Part shown: positions 15,327 to 21,601 of the stretch, one piece after another
How positions within the stretch are numbered: the stretch's first letter is position 1
How the letters are laid out: each line of letters begins with the position of its first letter
Assembly: GCA_021772595.1 (NCBI GenBank)
Contig: JAJFLS010000500.1
Span: 1 to 22,472 of the forward strand
Direction: 5' to 3'
Origin: Opitutales bacterium
GTDB lineage: Bacteria; Verrucomicrobiota; Verrucomicrobiia; Opitutales; Opitutaceae
Length of the DNA: 22,472 nt
The notes under the pieces: generated by a model
Database searches by the model: none
Seen by the model: the letters and a program-made list of their open reading frames with translations, nothing else
What the model was told of the DNA's origin: nothing
Translations under genes and position numbers: made by a program

Positions 15327-15768
15327 GCGTAGATTGGCTTCCGGCGGGATCGAGCGGCTGGGTCTCGATGCGTTTCGCATTATCGGGAAGTGTGGCTTTA
15401 AAGGCGTCCAAGGACTTAGGGAATTCGATGCTAGGGCTGGGATTCCAATTCCAGGTTTTGCCGAGAGCGACGATTTTTTTAGGCTTAGGTGACGCCGGCA
15501 GTTTCAGTCCGGACTCGATGGTCGTGATCACTTGGGCTGCCATGCCCTTCGGCGGAGTGAGCTGGAAGACGCAGTAGATCGTCTCGTCGGTTTCCCATGC
15601 TTCGACGGGCGCGGCGGACCAACCTGCGGCGGGTGTGTCCATTATCAGGCGAATCGATTCCATGGCTGGCGCTGTGGCGCTGGTAGGGCCGGATCGTTCG
15701 CAACCGCTTTGGGATGCGAGCATGGCGATCGCGAAGGCGAATTGGAATCTGGATACTGTGCGGGCCAT
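15280..15768 (-). CDS. Small putative lipoprotein of unknown function
   Basis: The 162-residue protein has an N-terminal signal of lipoprotein type (MARTVSRFQFAFAIAMLASQ, then SGC with Cys23 as probable lipidated residue; the -3 position is not canonical). The mature part, with WETDETIYCVFQLTPPKGMA and ALGKTWNWNPSPSI, matches no family I can name. It starts 10 bases after the aldo/keto reductase stop and overlaps the start of the E1 gene, so it is probably translated with the operon. It is likely attached to the periplasmic face of a membrane. Confidence 0.75.
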   Translation of the reverse strand: MARTVSRFQFAFAIAMLASQSGCERSGPTSATAPAMESIRLIMDTPAAGWSAAPVEAWETDETIYCVFQLTPPKGMAAQVITTIESGLKLPASPKPKKIVALGKTWNWNPSPSIEFPKSLDAFKATLPDNAKRIETQPLDPAGSQSTHVFPDAQHRYVSRNA

Positions 15769-15778
15769 TTCGTTTAGC

Positions 15779-16762
15779 TTAGAAATCGAGCTCTTTGAGG
15801 GGGCTTAAGGCGACGTTGATTTCGTCCATGAGTTCTTCGTCGAGGCTATCCAGAAATTGCAGCGATGCGAGATTGCTTTCGAGTTGCTCGAGCTTGGAGG
15901 CTCCGAGAATGACGCTGCTGACGTTGGGGTTCTTGAGGCACCAGGCGATCGCGAGTTGGGGGAGATCGGCACCGATTTTATTGGCGACACTTTCGAGGAT
16001 TTCGAGGACGGGCACGAGGCCGTTCTCCTTCAGGCGGTCCCAGCGTTCGCGGAGAAAGTCCAGTCGCTTGATCGAGAGGCGGCTGCCTTCGGGGATGCCG
16101 TCGTTGTATTTCCCGGTGAGGATTCCGGCGGCGAGAGGTGAGAAGGTGGTGGCTCCGAGGCCGATGCTTTCGTAGAGGCGGGCGTATTCGTTTTCTACGC
16201 GCTCTTTATATAGCATGTTGTAGCGCGGCTGCTCCATGGTCGGGGGCGTCAAGTGATGTTGACGAGCGACGCTGTACGCTTCCATGATTTCCTGGGCACT
16301 CCACTCGGAGGTGCCCCAGTAGAGGACTTTGCCTTGCTGGATGAGCGTGTCCATGGCGCGGACGGTTTCCTCGATGGGAGTCTCGGGGTCGGGGCGATGG
16401 CAGTAGTAAAGATCGAGGTAGTCGACGCGCAGGCGTTTCAATGCGGCGTGGCAGGCTTCGATGACGTGCTTTCTGCTGAGTCCGATTTGGGTAGGAGTGT
16501 CGCCGCCCCAGAAGACTTTGCTGGATACGAGATAGGTGTCGCGGGCCCAGCCGAATTTCGAGAGAATCCCGCCCATGACTTCTTCGGACTGTCCGCCCGC
16601 GTAGACTTCGGCGTTGTCGAAGAAATTGACTCCGGCGTCGTATGCGGTTCGCAAGCACGACTCGGCGACGGAATTTCCGACCTGCTCGCCGAAGGTGACC
16701 CAGGAACCGAAGGACAGAGCGCTGACCTTCAATCCGGATTTTCCGAGTCGTCTATAAAGCAT
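15779..16762 (-). CDS. Aldo/keto reductase, Kv-beta-like subfamily
   Basis: The 327-residue TIM-barrel oxidoreductase reduces carbonyls with NADPH. The catalytic tetrad is visible: Asp49 (FFDN), Tyr54 (AEVYAGG), Lys82 (SSKVFWGG) and His122 (YYCHRPDPETP). GTSEWSAQEI, EQPRYNML and FSPLAAGILTGKYN are typical of the voltage-gated potassium channel beta subunit-like branch (AKR6, E. coli YghZ-like). No signal peptide, so it is cytoplasmic. It is the first gene of the tightly packed minus-strand group that continues through the lipoprotein, E1, kdsC and lpt genes. The substrate is unknown. An 87-base AT-rich spacer separates it from rpiB and may hold a promoter. Confidence 0.93.
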   Translation of the reverse strand: MLYRRLGKSGLKVSALSFGSWVTFGEQVGNSVAESCLRTAYDAGVNFFDNAEVYAGGQSEEVMGGILSKFGWARDTYLVSSKVFWGGDTPTQIGLSRKHVIEACHAALKRLRVDYLDLYYCHRPDPETPIEETVRAMDTLIQQGKVLYWGTSEWSAQEIMEAYSVARQHHLTPPTMEQPRYNMLYKERVENEYARLYESIGLGATTFSPLAAGILTGKYNDGIPEGSRLSIKRLDFLRERWDRLKENGLVPVLEILESVANKIGADLPQLAIAWCLKNPNVSSVILGASKLEQLESNLASLQFLDSLDEELMDEINVALSPLKELDF

Positions 16763-16849
16763 GGTTTTAAATTAAGATTTAAGAGTTAAGAATGATGAAG
16801 AATCGATGGTTTGGAAGACCACTTCTTCGTACTTAATTCCTAAATTAGA
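16763..16849 (-). promoter_or_regulatory. AT-rich spacer between rpiB and the aldo/keto reductase gene
   Basis: This 87-base spacer is much richer in A and T than the flanking genes and holds a small interrupted inverted repeat (GAAGAA at 16797-16802, TTCTTC at 16823-16828). It may contain the operon promoter, but no clear -35/-10 pair stands out. Confidence 0.3.
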
Positions 16850-17299
16850 TCACGCGTAGCGTTTCGCGTCGATTTTTTCGATACGGGCGACGTGTCTACC
16901 GCCTTCGAATTCGGTGGCGAGCCAAGTATCGACGATGTCGAGGGCGTCTTCTTCCGTGACGGTGCGTTCGCCGAGAGCCAGGACATTGCCGTCGTTGTGC
17001 GACCGATTCCAGATCGCGAGTTGAGTATTCCAGCAGACGCCGCAGCGAACGCCGGGGATTCGGTTTGCGGTGATCGCTTCGCCGTTGCCGGAACCGCCCA
17101 GGACGATGCCGCGGTCGTATTCGCCGGCGGCGATGGCTTCAGCGACAGGCCGGATGAAGTCGGGATAGTCGCAGGAATCGGTCGAGTCGGTGCCGTAGTC
17201 CCTCACGGGGAATCCGCGTTCGGTTAGGTGGGCGATGATCGCCTGCTTGTAATTATATCCCGCGTGGTCAGAGCCAATGGCGATGGTGAACTTGCTCAT
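16850..17299 (-). CDS. rpiB: Ribose-5-phosphate isomerase B
   Basis: RpiB interconverts ribose 5-phosphate and ribulose 5-phosphate in the pentose phosphate pathway. The 149-residue protein has SDHAGYNYK (10-18), CDYPDFIRPVA, the active-site segment GGSGNGE (68-74), the WNRSHNDGNVLALGER stretch and a C-terminal FEGGRHVARI. Where E. coli RpiB has a catalytic cysteine, this has the GSGNGE form with Glu74, as in the mycobacterial enzyme, where a glutamate acts as the base. All phosphate-binding residues seem present. It is divergent from the plus-strand gene at 17465, with 165 bases between. It is not overlapped by the downstream aldo/keto reductase gene. Confidence 0.96.
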   Translation of the reverse strand: MSKFTIAIGSDHAGYNYKQAIIAHLTERGFPVRDYGTDSTDSCDYPDFIRPVAEAIAAGEYDRGIVLGGSGNGEAITANRIPGVRCGVCWNTQLAIWNRSHNDGNVLALGERTVTEEDALDIVDTWLATEFEGGRHVARIEKIDAKRYA

Positions 17300-17464
17300 T
17301 GGGTTGGTCTAGGCGTCGGGCGCTTTGGGTTCAACGCAATTTTGGATGTGGGGCGGGTTTTGGGGCTGGATAATGAATGCGCCGGAGTCTTGCTCATTCC
17401 CCGGATTGTCCTAGGCTCAGGACGTGCTCTTGTTAATCGATTGGCAGGAGCGCGGTTTCGCTCA

Positions 17465-18667
17465 ATGGACAAGTCGATTCAGATGGTGTCGTTTCTTCTG
17501 GCCGCTCACATGGCGGGCGTGGGGTTTTCTGGGTTTGCTCAATCGCAAGTGCTTGTGAATCAGGGGGAAGAGATGCTTCGAGTGATAGCGATGGACCGGA
17601 ACGATCCTTTGGTGGTACTGGATGGGGAGCTTTCTAGAGTATTCGATGGCCAAATGAGCGTGGCCCCGGCGGACTACTATACGGATGGATCGGTTCAGGT
17701 TTTGTCAAAAGATGCCGCGATGGGGCCGAATTATGCGACGACGGAAGACTCGTTCATCTTCCAGTTCACAGCGCAGCTTTCTGCGGATCGGGATTTCGAG
17801 GATTGCTTCGCTCTTTTTGTCATCGTTCCGGAGAGCGGCGGAGAGACCTTCGTCATGCGGGAGATCGGGGATATCGAGGTGGGGGAGGATAACCGGGTCC
17901 AGCTGCATATGCCGGTCAATCCAGGCTTTGGTGGCGGGCAGTATCGGTATCTGTTTTTTTCAAAGGGGGAGGAGATCGAGGTCATTGATCCGGAGCGGGA
18001 CAACGCGACTTTGACGGTAACGTCGCCCGCCGCGAGCGCTCAGGGCGAGGGTCCGCCGGATGCGAGGGCGCCTGAGCTTCGCGATTACAGCGGCGCGGAA
18101 GCGGTTCGAGCGGCGGTCGAGGAGGAGTTTTATCCGAGCTATCCGGCCGAGCTTGTGGGGAGCGGCGTTTCGGGATTGGCGGAACTGGTCTTTTCGATTG
18201 GAACGGATGGTAGGGCGACGCAGATCATCGAGATGGCGGCCGACAACGCGGCGTTTTTGCGAGAGGCGCAAAAAGCGGTGATCAACACGCGCTATAAGCC
18301 GGCGATATTTGGCGGCGTTCCGATCGAATCTATGGTGAGCGGGTTGTTCGTGTTCGGGGAGCTGGCGCAATTCGCGGAGGAGATTCAGATTGCGGAGTAT
18401 TCAGATATTGGTGACCGAGAACCGGACTTAGCCTACGGATTTATTCCTGGGATCGAGCGTTTTCGAAAAGGCAAGAAATCCACATTCACGATCGAGGTTA
18501 CGGTCGATCCTCTCGGTCGGGCGATCGCTTCTAACATCGTGAAGACGACGAACAAGGAGCTTGCTCAAACAGTGCTCGAGTCCATTGGCGATTGGGTTTT
18601 CTTGCCCGCGATCGAAGGTGGCGAGGTGATCACGAAATCGTTTAGAAAGACGATCGCGATCGAATGA
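17465..18667 (+). CDS. Secreted protein with two tandem TonB C-terminal-like domains
   Basis: From ATG 17465 the protein has 400 residues. It starts with a signal peptide (hydrophobic VSFLLAAHMAGVGFSGFA, cleavage probably after FA). In-frame upstream starts would read through the divergent rpiB and lack a signal, so they are rejected. Residues about 25-185 are beta-rich and unrecognised. Residues about 221-297 (YPSYPAELVGSGVSG, FSIGTDGRATQIIEMA, AVINTRYKPAIFGGVPI) match the TonB C-terminal pattern. A second, more divergent copy is at about 336-400 (FTIEVTVDPLGRAIASNIVK, SIGDWVFLPAIEGG). It has no membrane anchor besides the signal and no proline-rich arm, so it is not a classical energy transducer. 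It probably works free or loosely bound in the periplasm. The function is unknown. It is convergent with the RodZ-like gene. Confidence 0.82.
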   Translation: MDKSIQMVSFLLAAHMAGVGFSGFAQSQVLVNQGEEMLRVIAMDRNDPLVVLDGELSRVFDGQMSVAPADYYTDGSVQVLSKDAAMGPNYATTEDSFIFQFTAQLSADRDFEDCFALFVIVPESGGETFVMREIGDIEVGEDNRVQLHMPVNPGFGGGQYRYLFFSKGEEIEVIDPERDNATLTVTSPAASAQGEGPPDARAPELRDYSGAEAVRAAVEEEFYPSYPAELVGSGVSGLAELVFSIGTDGRATQIIEMAADNAAFLREAQKAVINTRYKPAIFGGVPIESMVSGLFVFGELAQFAEEIQIAEYSDIGDREPDLAYGFIPGIERFRKGKKSTFTIEVTVDPLGRAIASNIVKTTNKELAQTVLESIGDWVFLPAIEGGEVITKSFRKTIAIE

Positions 18668-18706
18668 GTGCCTCGCTGGCACGCGTGCATCCGCGATGGC
18701 GAATGC
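18668..18706. terminator. Two small hairpins at a convergent gene junction
   Basis: GTGCC/GGCAC (18668-18672, 18678-18682) and GCATCCGC/GCGAATGC (18687-18694, 18699-18706, one mismatch) lie in the 38-base gap between two facing stop codons. They could work as a bidirectional terminator, but neither has a T-run. Confidence 0.3.
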
Positions 18707-19536
18707 TAGTTCCCTTCCTGCTGCTGCTTTAGAATCGTGGCAGGCGTAATGCGTATGGAACTGCGGTCCGCTCTCATTTGGTAGTCTTTCTGGCCAATGC
18801 GGATCGAAAGAGCGGCGGCGTCGCTGTAATTGATTCGGATACTGCCAATCGCAGTCAGCTCCTTTTCTTGGCCTTGCGGAAGGACTGCGAAGAAAAGCGG
18901 CAAATCGCCATCGACTTGCTTGACCTCGACCCGCACGTCTTCCTTGGCGACGAGCGTGAAGCGCGTTGCTCCGGCAGCGGGGGCGACCGCTGGCGTTTCG
19001 GTCAGATTGGAATCGGCGGGGGGCTCTTCGGATCCCAAGAACGCAACGAAGCCCCAGATGATGACTATGAGGACGGCAACTGCGAGGACGCCGGCGATGC
19101 CGATCTTGATGGCGACTTCTTTGTCGACGTTGAACTTGTCCCAAATCGAAATGGGCTCGCTGTCGTCTCTATCTTGAGAGCGAGGCGGCTCAGGGCTTGG
19201 ACTTGGGCTGGGGGCGGCTTGCTCTTCTTCGGAAATTATAGGCTGTTGGAGTTCGAGTCTGCCGAAGAACTCCCGGTTTTCGCGTCTGGCGGATTTGCCC
19301 TCGCCCATGAGATGGGCGTTGTAGTCGGTCATCACCTGGTCGGAATTGACGTTCAAGTAGTCCGCGTAGGAGCGCAGAAATCCGCGAATGTAGATGTCGG
19401 GGATATTGATCTTGAAGGTATTGCTTTCGAAGCTGTTCAGGTAGTCGCCACGAATCTTCGTAGCCTCTGCGGCTTCTCGAATCGTGATACCTTTGCGCTT
19501 GCGCGCTTCTTCCAGACGTTCGCCTATACTCTGCAT
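18706..19536 (-). CDS. RodZ-like protein: cytoplasmic helix-turn-helix, one membrane helix, DUF4115-type domain
   Basis: From ATG 19536 the protein has 276 residues. A longer open frame upstream reads through a repeat-rich spacer and has no family match, so it is rejected. The N-terminal HTH_25 domain (about 1-75) has IGERLEEARKRKGITIREAA, DYLNSFE and YIRGFLRSYADYL. A linker rich in Pro and Ser follows (105-125), then one membrane helix (about 142-168, IKIGIAGVLAVAVLIVIIWG) and an outer domain (about 190-265) with FTLVAKEDVRVEVKQVDGD and INYSDAAALSIRIG, like DUF4115. RodZ links MreB to the cell wall machinery and sets cell shape. Whether this one does so is inferred, since mre genes are not in the window. 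Confidence 0.87.
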   Translation of the reverse strand: MQSIGERLEEARKRKGITIREAAEATKIRGDYLNSFESNTFKINIPDIYIRGFLRSYADYLNVNSDQVMTDYNAHLMGEGKSARRENREFFGRLELQQPIISEEEQAAPSPSPSPEPPRSQDRDDSEPISIWDKFNVDKEVAIKIGIAGVLAVAVLIVIIWGFVAFLGSEEPPADSNLTETPAVAPAAGATRFTLVAKEDVRVEVKQVDGDLPLFFAVLPQGQEKELTAIGSIRINYSDAAALSIRIGQKDYQMRADRSSIRITPATILKQQQEGN

Positions 19537-19691
19537 GTACCTGATTGTTAAAAGGGTTTCCGGGATAAAACAAGCGATTAGGTCCGGTGTTTCAATGAAA
19601 CTCTTCGCGGCGCGAGTTTTTGGCAAGAGTTTGAAATTTGGGCGGTTTGCCTTGAGCAACCGAGCCGCAACCAAAGAAGAATAAACCGCCC

Positions 19692-19738
19692 ACCCGCCTT
19701 GCGGGTTCAAGGTCGCGAAGAACGCAAAGGTCGCGAAG
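19692..19738. repeat. GC hairpin plus 12-bp tandem repeat of the GGTCGCGAAG type
   Basis: ACCCGC-CTT-GCGGGT (19692-19706) is a 6-bp hairpin. It is followed by AAGGTCGCGAAG twice (19709-19720 and 19727-19738), period 18. This is the same sequence theme as the inverted repeat at 2911-3014. It lies in the 232-base spacer between the hydrolase and RodZ-like genes, which otherwise shows nothing. Confidence 0.6.
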
Positions 19739-19768
19739 AGACGCTGCCCCTGCGGATGAGTGGACCGG

Positions 19769-20626
19769 CTATTTTTCGGGCGAGAGGTAGCCGAGCTCGA
19801 CGAGAAAGGTGTCCATGTCTTGGACGCATTCCTCGAAATAGGCTTTTCCGTTGGCGCTGGTTCGGTCGGGGTTGAAGAAGGCGTGCTCGGCCTGTTCGAA
19901 GATCTTGAGTTCGCAGCGTCCTCCGTTGTTTTCGATCGCGGCTTTGAAAGCGCGGCCGGTTGAGACGGGGACAAGCTTGTCGATGTCGCCCAAGAGGAAG
20001 AGGGTGGGCGGAGCCGCGTCTACGTTGTGGAGGGGCGAGAAGGCTTTCCAGAATTCGCTAACCCGCTCGTGGCCGTAGCCGATCGCACTGTTGTCGATGA
20101 CGGGATTGAAGAGAAGCAGGGCGTTGGCGCGGGTGGAGATCGATGTGTCTTCGCCGGGCGCGTCGAAGCCTTCGCAAAACGTGGTTGCGGCGGCGAGGTG
20201 CCCTCCGGCTGAACCGCCGCCGACGGCGATTCGGTTGGGATCGATTCCGAGTTTCTCTGTATTTGTCTTAACGTAGCGGATGGCGCTTTTGGCGTCTTCC
20301 AGGCAGACGTTTGGCGGGACGGAATGCGATTTTCGAGTACGGTACTGAGCGCAGATTGCTACCATGCCGCGTTTGGCGAGGTGCTCGGCTTGAGGCGCGA
20401 AGTGGCTGATGTCGCCGCCGTTCCAGGCGCCTCCGAAAAAGAAAACCGCGCAAGGGAGAGCGGTGTCGGCGTCCTGACCCGACGGGCCGTATCGCTTGAG
20501 GACAAGGCTCTCGCTTTCGCCGATTGTTTTGTAGGCGATGATTTGCGTGCTGACTTTGGGAGCGGCCGCATGGGCGACGAATGCTGGGATTAAAAGAGAA
20601 ACGATTAGGATTAGGGTAATTTGCAT
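19769..20626 (-). CDS. Secreted alpha/beta hydrolase (esterase/lipase, BD-FAE or hormone-sensitive-lipase-like)
   Basis: From ATG 20626 the protein has 285 residues and a signal peptide (MQITLILIVSLLIPAFVAHA). Another in-frame start at 20644 lies inside the terminator hairpin of the upstream gene, so 20626 is preferred. The oxyanion region is FFFGGAWNGG, the nucleophile elbow GGGSAGG gives Ser139, the acid is in LLGDIDKLVP (Asp214 or Asp216) and the base is His248 in QAEHAFF. These elements and the order fit a carboxylesterase such as the BD-FAE/HSL group that deacetylates glycans or other esters. The export signal suggests action in the periplasm or outside. The substrate is unknown. Confidence 0.92.
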   Translation of the reverse strand: MQITLILIVSLLIPAFVAHAAAPKVSTQIIAYKTIGESESLVLKRYGPSGQDADTALPCAVFFFGGAWNGGDISHFAPQAEHLAKRGMVAICAQYRTRKSHSVPPNVCLEDAKSAIRYVKTNTEKLGIDPNRIAVGGGSAGGHLAAATTFCEGFDAPGEDTSISTRANALLLFNPVIDNSAIGYGHERVSEFWKAFSPLHNVDAAPPTLFLLGDIDKLVPVSTGRAFKAAIENNGGRCELKIFEQAEHAFFNPDRTSANGKAYFEECVQDMDTFLVELGYLSPEK

Positions 20627-20642
20627 CCAGCTATGCAGGCAC

Positions 20643-20673
20643 AAAAAAAGTCCGCAAGCGACTGCGGACTTTT
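20643..20673 (-). terminator. Rho-independent terminator of the VPDTG-tail gene
   Basis: AAAAGTCCGCA (20646-20656) pairs perfectly with TGCGGACTTTT (20663-20673) over a 6-base loop. On the minus strand it is followed by a run of seven T. It lies 24 bases after the stop of the gene at 20697 and just before the hydrolase start at 20626, so that gene must have its own promoter or rely on read-through. Confidence 0.88.
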
Positions 20674-20696
20674 GGAAATTGAATGAGCAGGAGTCT

Positions 20697-21281
20697 TTAG
20701 CTTCGTTTCCTGCGAACGAGAGCCAGTGCCATCATACCAATACCAAGAAGCGCTAAAGTGGTTCCAGTGTCAGGAACATCAGTTGAGCCTTCGAAGCCAT
20801 AGAACGCAATGTGCGAAATGGCTGAGTTATTGAGAAGGCTCATGTTGATGTCATGAGGGCCACCCACTTTCGTTTGATCAGCAGCAACGCCTGAATATAC
20901 CCAGCTGCTTGAACCTTTCCAAACAACAGCGGTGAGAAAAAAGTCAGTTGTGCTAAGGTCCCAGGAAATCGTTGCAGTATCGTCTGAGCTTCCACTGAGA
21001 CCTGTTATCGTGAAATTAGGGCCACTGGGGCCACCAGCCGCAAAAAGACCCTCGTCTTTGTCGAATACACCGTCGTCGTATTCGGCTTTGTATAGAAGCT
21101 CAATTACAGGGGTTCCTCCTGGAAAGAAAATGGTCTGAATGCCGGATGGATCGTCATTGCCTGCTATCGGGCCAAGGCCGTTAGGGGCATCAATTAGATT
21201 TGCTTCAACAGTTGGCACGATCATCACAACGAACGCGAAAGCGACTTTGGAGATGTATTTGGATAAACCTTTCATTTGCAT
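20697..21281 (-). CDS. Exported protein with VPDTG-type (VPDSG/PEP-CTERM-like) C-terminal sorting signal
   Basis: The 194-residue protein has a signal peptide (hydrophobic VAFAFVVMIVPTVEA), a beta-sandwich-like body with low charge and many Gly, Ser and Asp, and a C-terminal tripartite tail: VPDTGTT, a hydrophobic helix (LALLGIGMMALAL) and RRKR. This fits the VPDSG-CTERM class, known mainly in Verrucomicrobia and relatives, where an exosortase-like enzyme cuts near the motif and the protein is moved to the cell surface or matrix. Here Thr replaces the usual Ser. The body matches no named family. A second ATG two codons later (21275) is possible. No exosortase is in the window. A sigma-54-like promoter precedes the gene and a strong terminator ends it, so it is probably monocistronic. 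Confidence 0.88.
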   Translation of the reverse strand: MQMKGLSKYISKVAFAFVVMIVPTVEANLIDAPNGLGPIAGNDDPSGIQTIFFPGGTPVIELLYKAEYDDGVFDKDEGLFAAGGPSGPNFTITGLSGSSDDTATISWDLSTTDFFLTAVVWKGSSSWVYSGVAADQTKVGGPHDINMSLLNNSAISHIAFYGFEGSTDVPDTGTTLALLGIGMMALALVRRKRS

Positions 21282-21316
21282 GTGGATTACTGATGGTTGA
21301 TTATTCTAATAAGCGT

Positions 21317-21333
21317 AGCATAACTCTTGCCAA
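21317..21333 (-). promoter_or_regulatory. Candidate sigma-54 promoter before the VPDTG-tail gene
   Basis: On the minus strand TTGGCAAGAGTTATGCT fits the -24/-12 pattern TGGCAC-N5-TTGCW, with the essential GG and GC present and spaced 12 apart. Two other positions differ. The predicted start near 21306 gives a leader of about 25 bases to the ATG at 21281. A sigma-70 alternative uses the same TTGGCA with TATTAG 16 bases on. Confidence 0.45.
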
Positions 21334-21601
21334 TCGTAGAAACAATCAATTTAATTTTCATTAAATGATTGGATATAAGTGAGTTAAAAAATAGCCCTCA
21401 AAACCAACCCTTTCCCGAAAGTGTAAACTATACCGACGGTTCAAAGACATCCTGCTTAATAAGTTGGTAAGATCTTATAAATCAATGGGTTGAGTATATG
21501 GTAGAAATGTAGGGTTCCTTTACAGTAATACAGATTTTAATCAGCTTCTTTTACTATGTCTAGAAGCTGCTAAATACTTAACCTTGGTCCAGTCATAGGA
21601 C
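21334..21601. other. AT-rich spacer between the VPDTG-tail gene and the DUF3500 gene
   Basis: With the promoter at 21317-21333 this is a non-coding gap of about 320 bases, AT-rich compared with its flanks. It holds a hairpin pair near 21542-21602 and probably upstream regulator sites for the VPDTG gene, but no specific site could be named. Confidence 0.4.
21542..21569 (-). terminator. Hairpin downstream of the DUF3500 gene
   Basis: CAGCTTCT (21542-21549) and AGAAGCTG (21562-21569) form a perfect 8-bp stem 33 bases after the stop. A smaller stem GGTCC/GGACC (21586-21590, 21598-21602) overlaps the stop. Only a weak T-rich trailer (ATTAAAAT) follows. Confidence 0.35.

Noticed and set aside
17228..17464. 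N-terminal extension of the TonB-C repeat protein
   Set aside because: It would overlap rpiB in antisense and put the signal peptide in the middle of the protein; ATG 17465 gives a normal signal.
19537..19974. N-terminal extension of the RodZ-like protein
   Set aside because: It translates a repeat-rich spacer and part of the hydrolase gene; ATG 19536 begins directly with the HTH domain.
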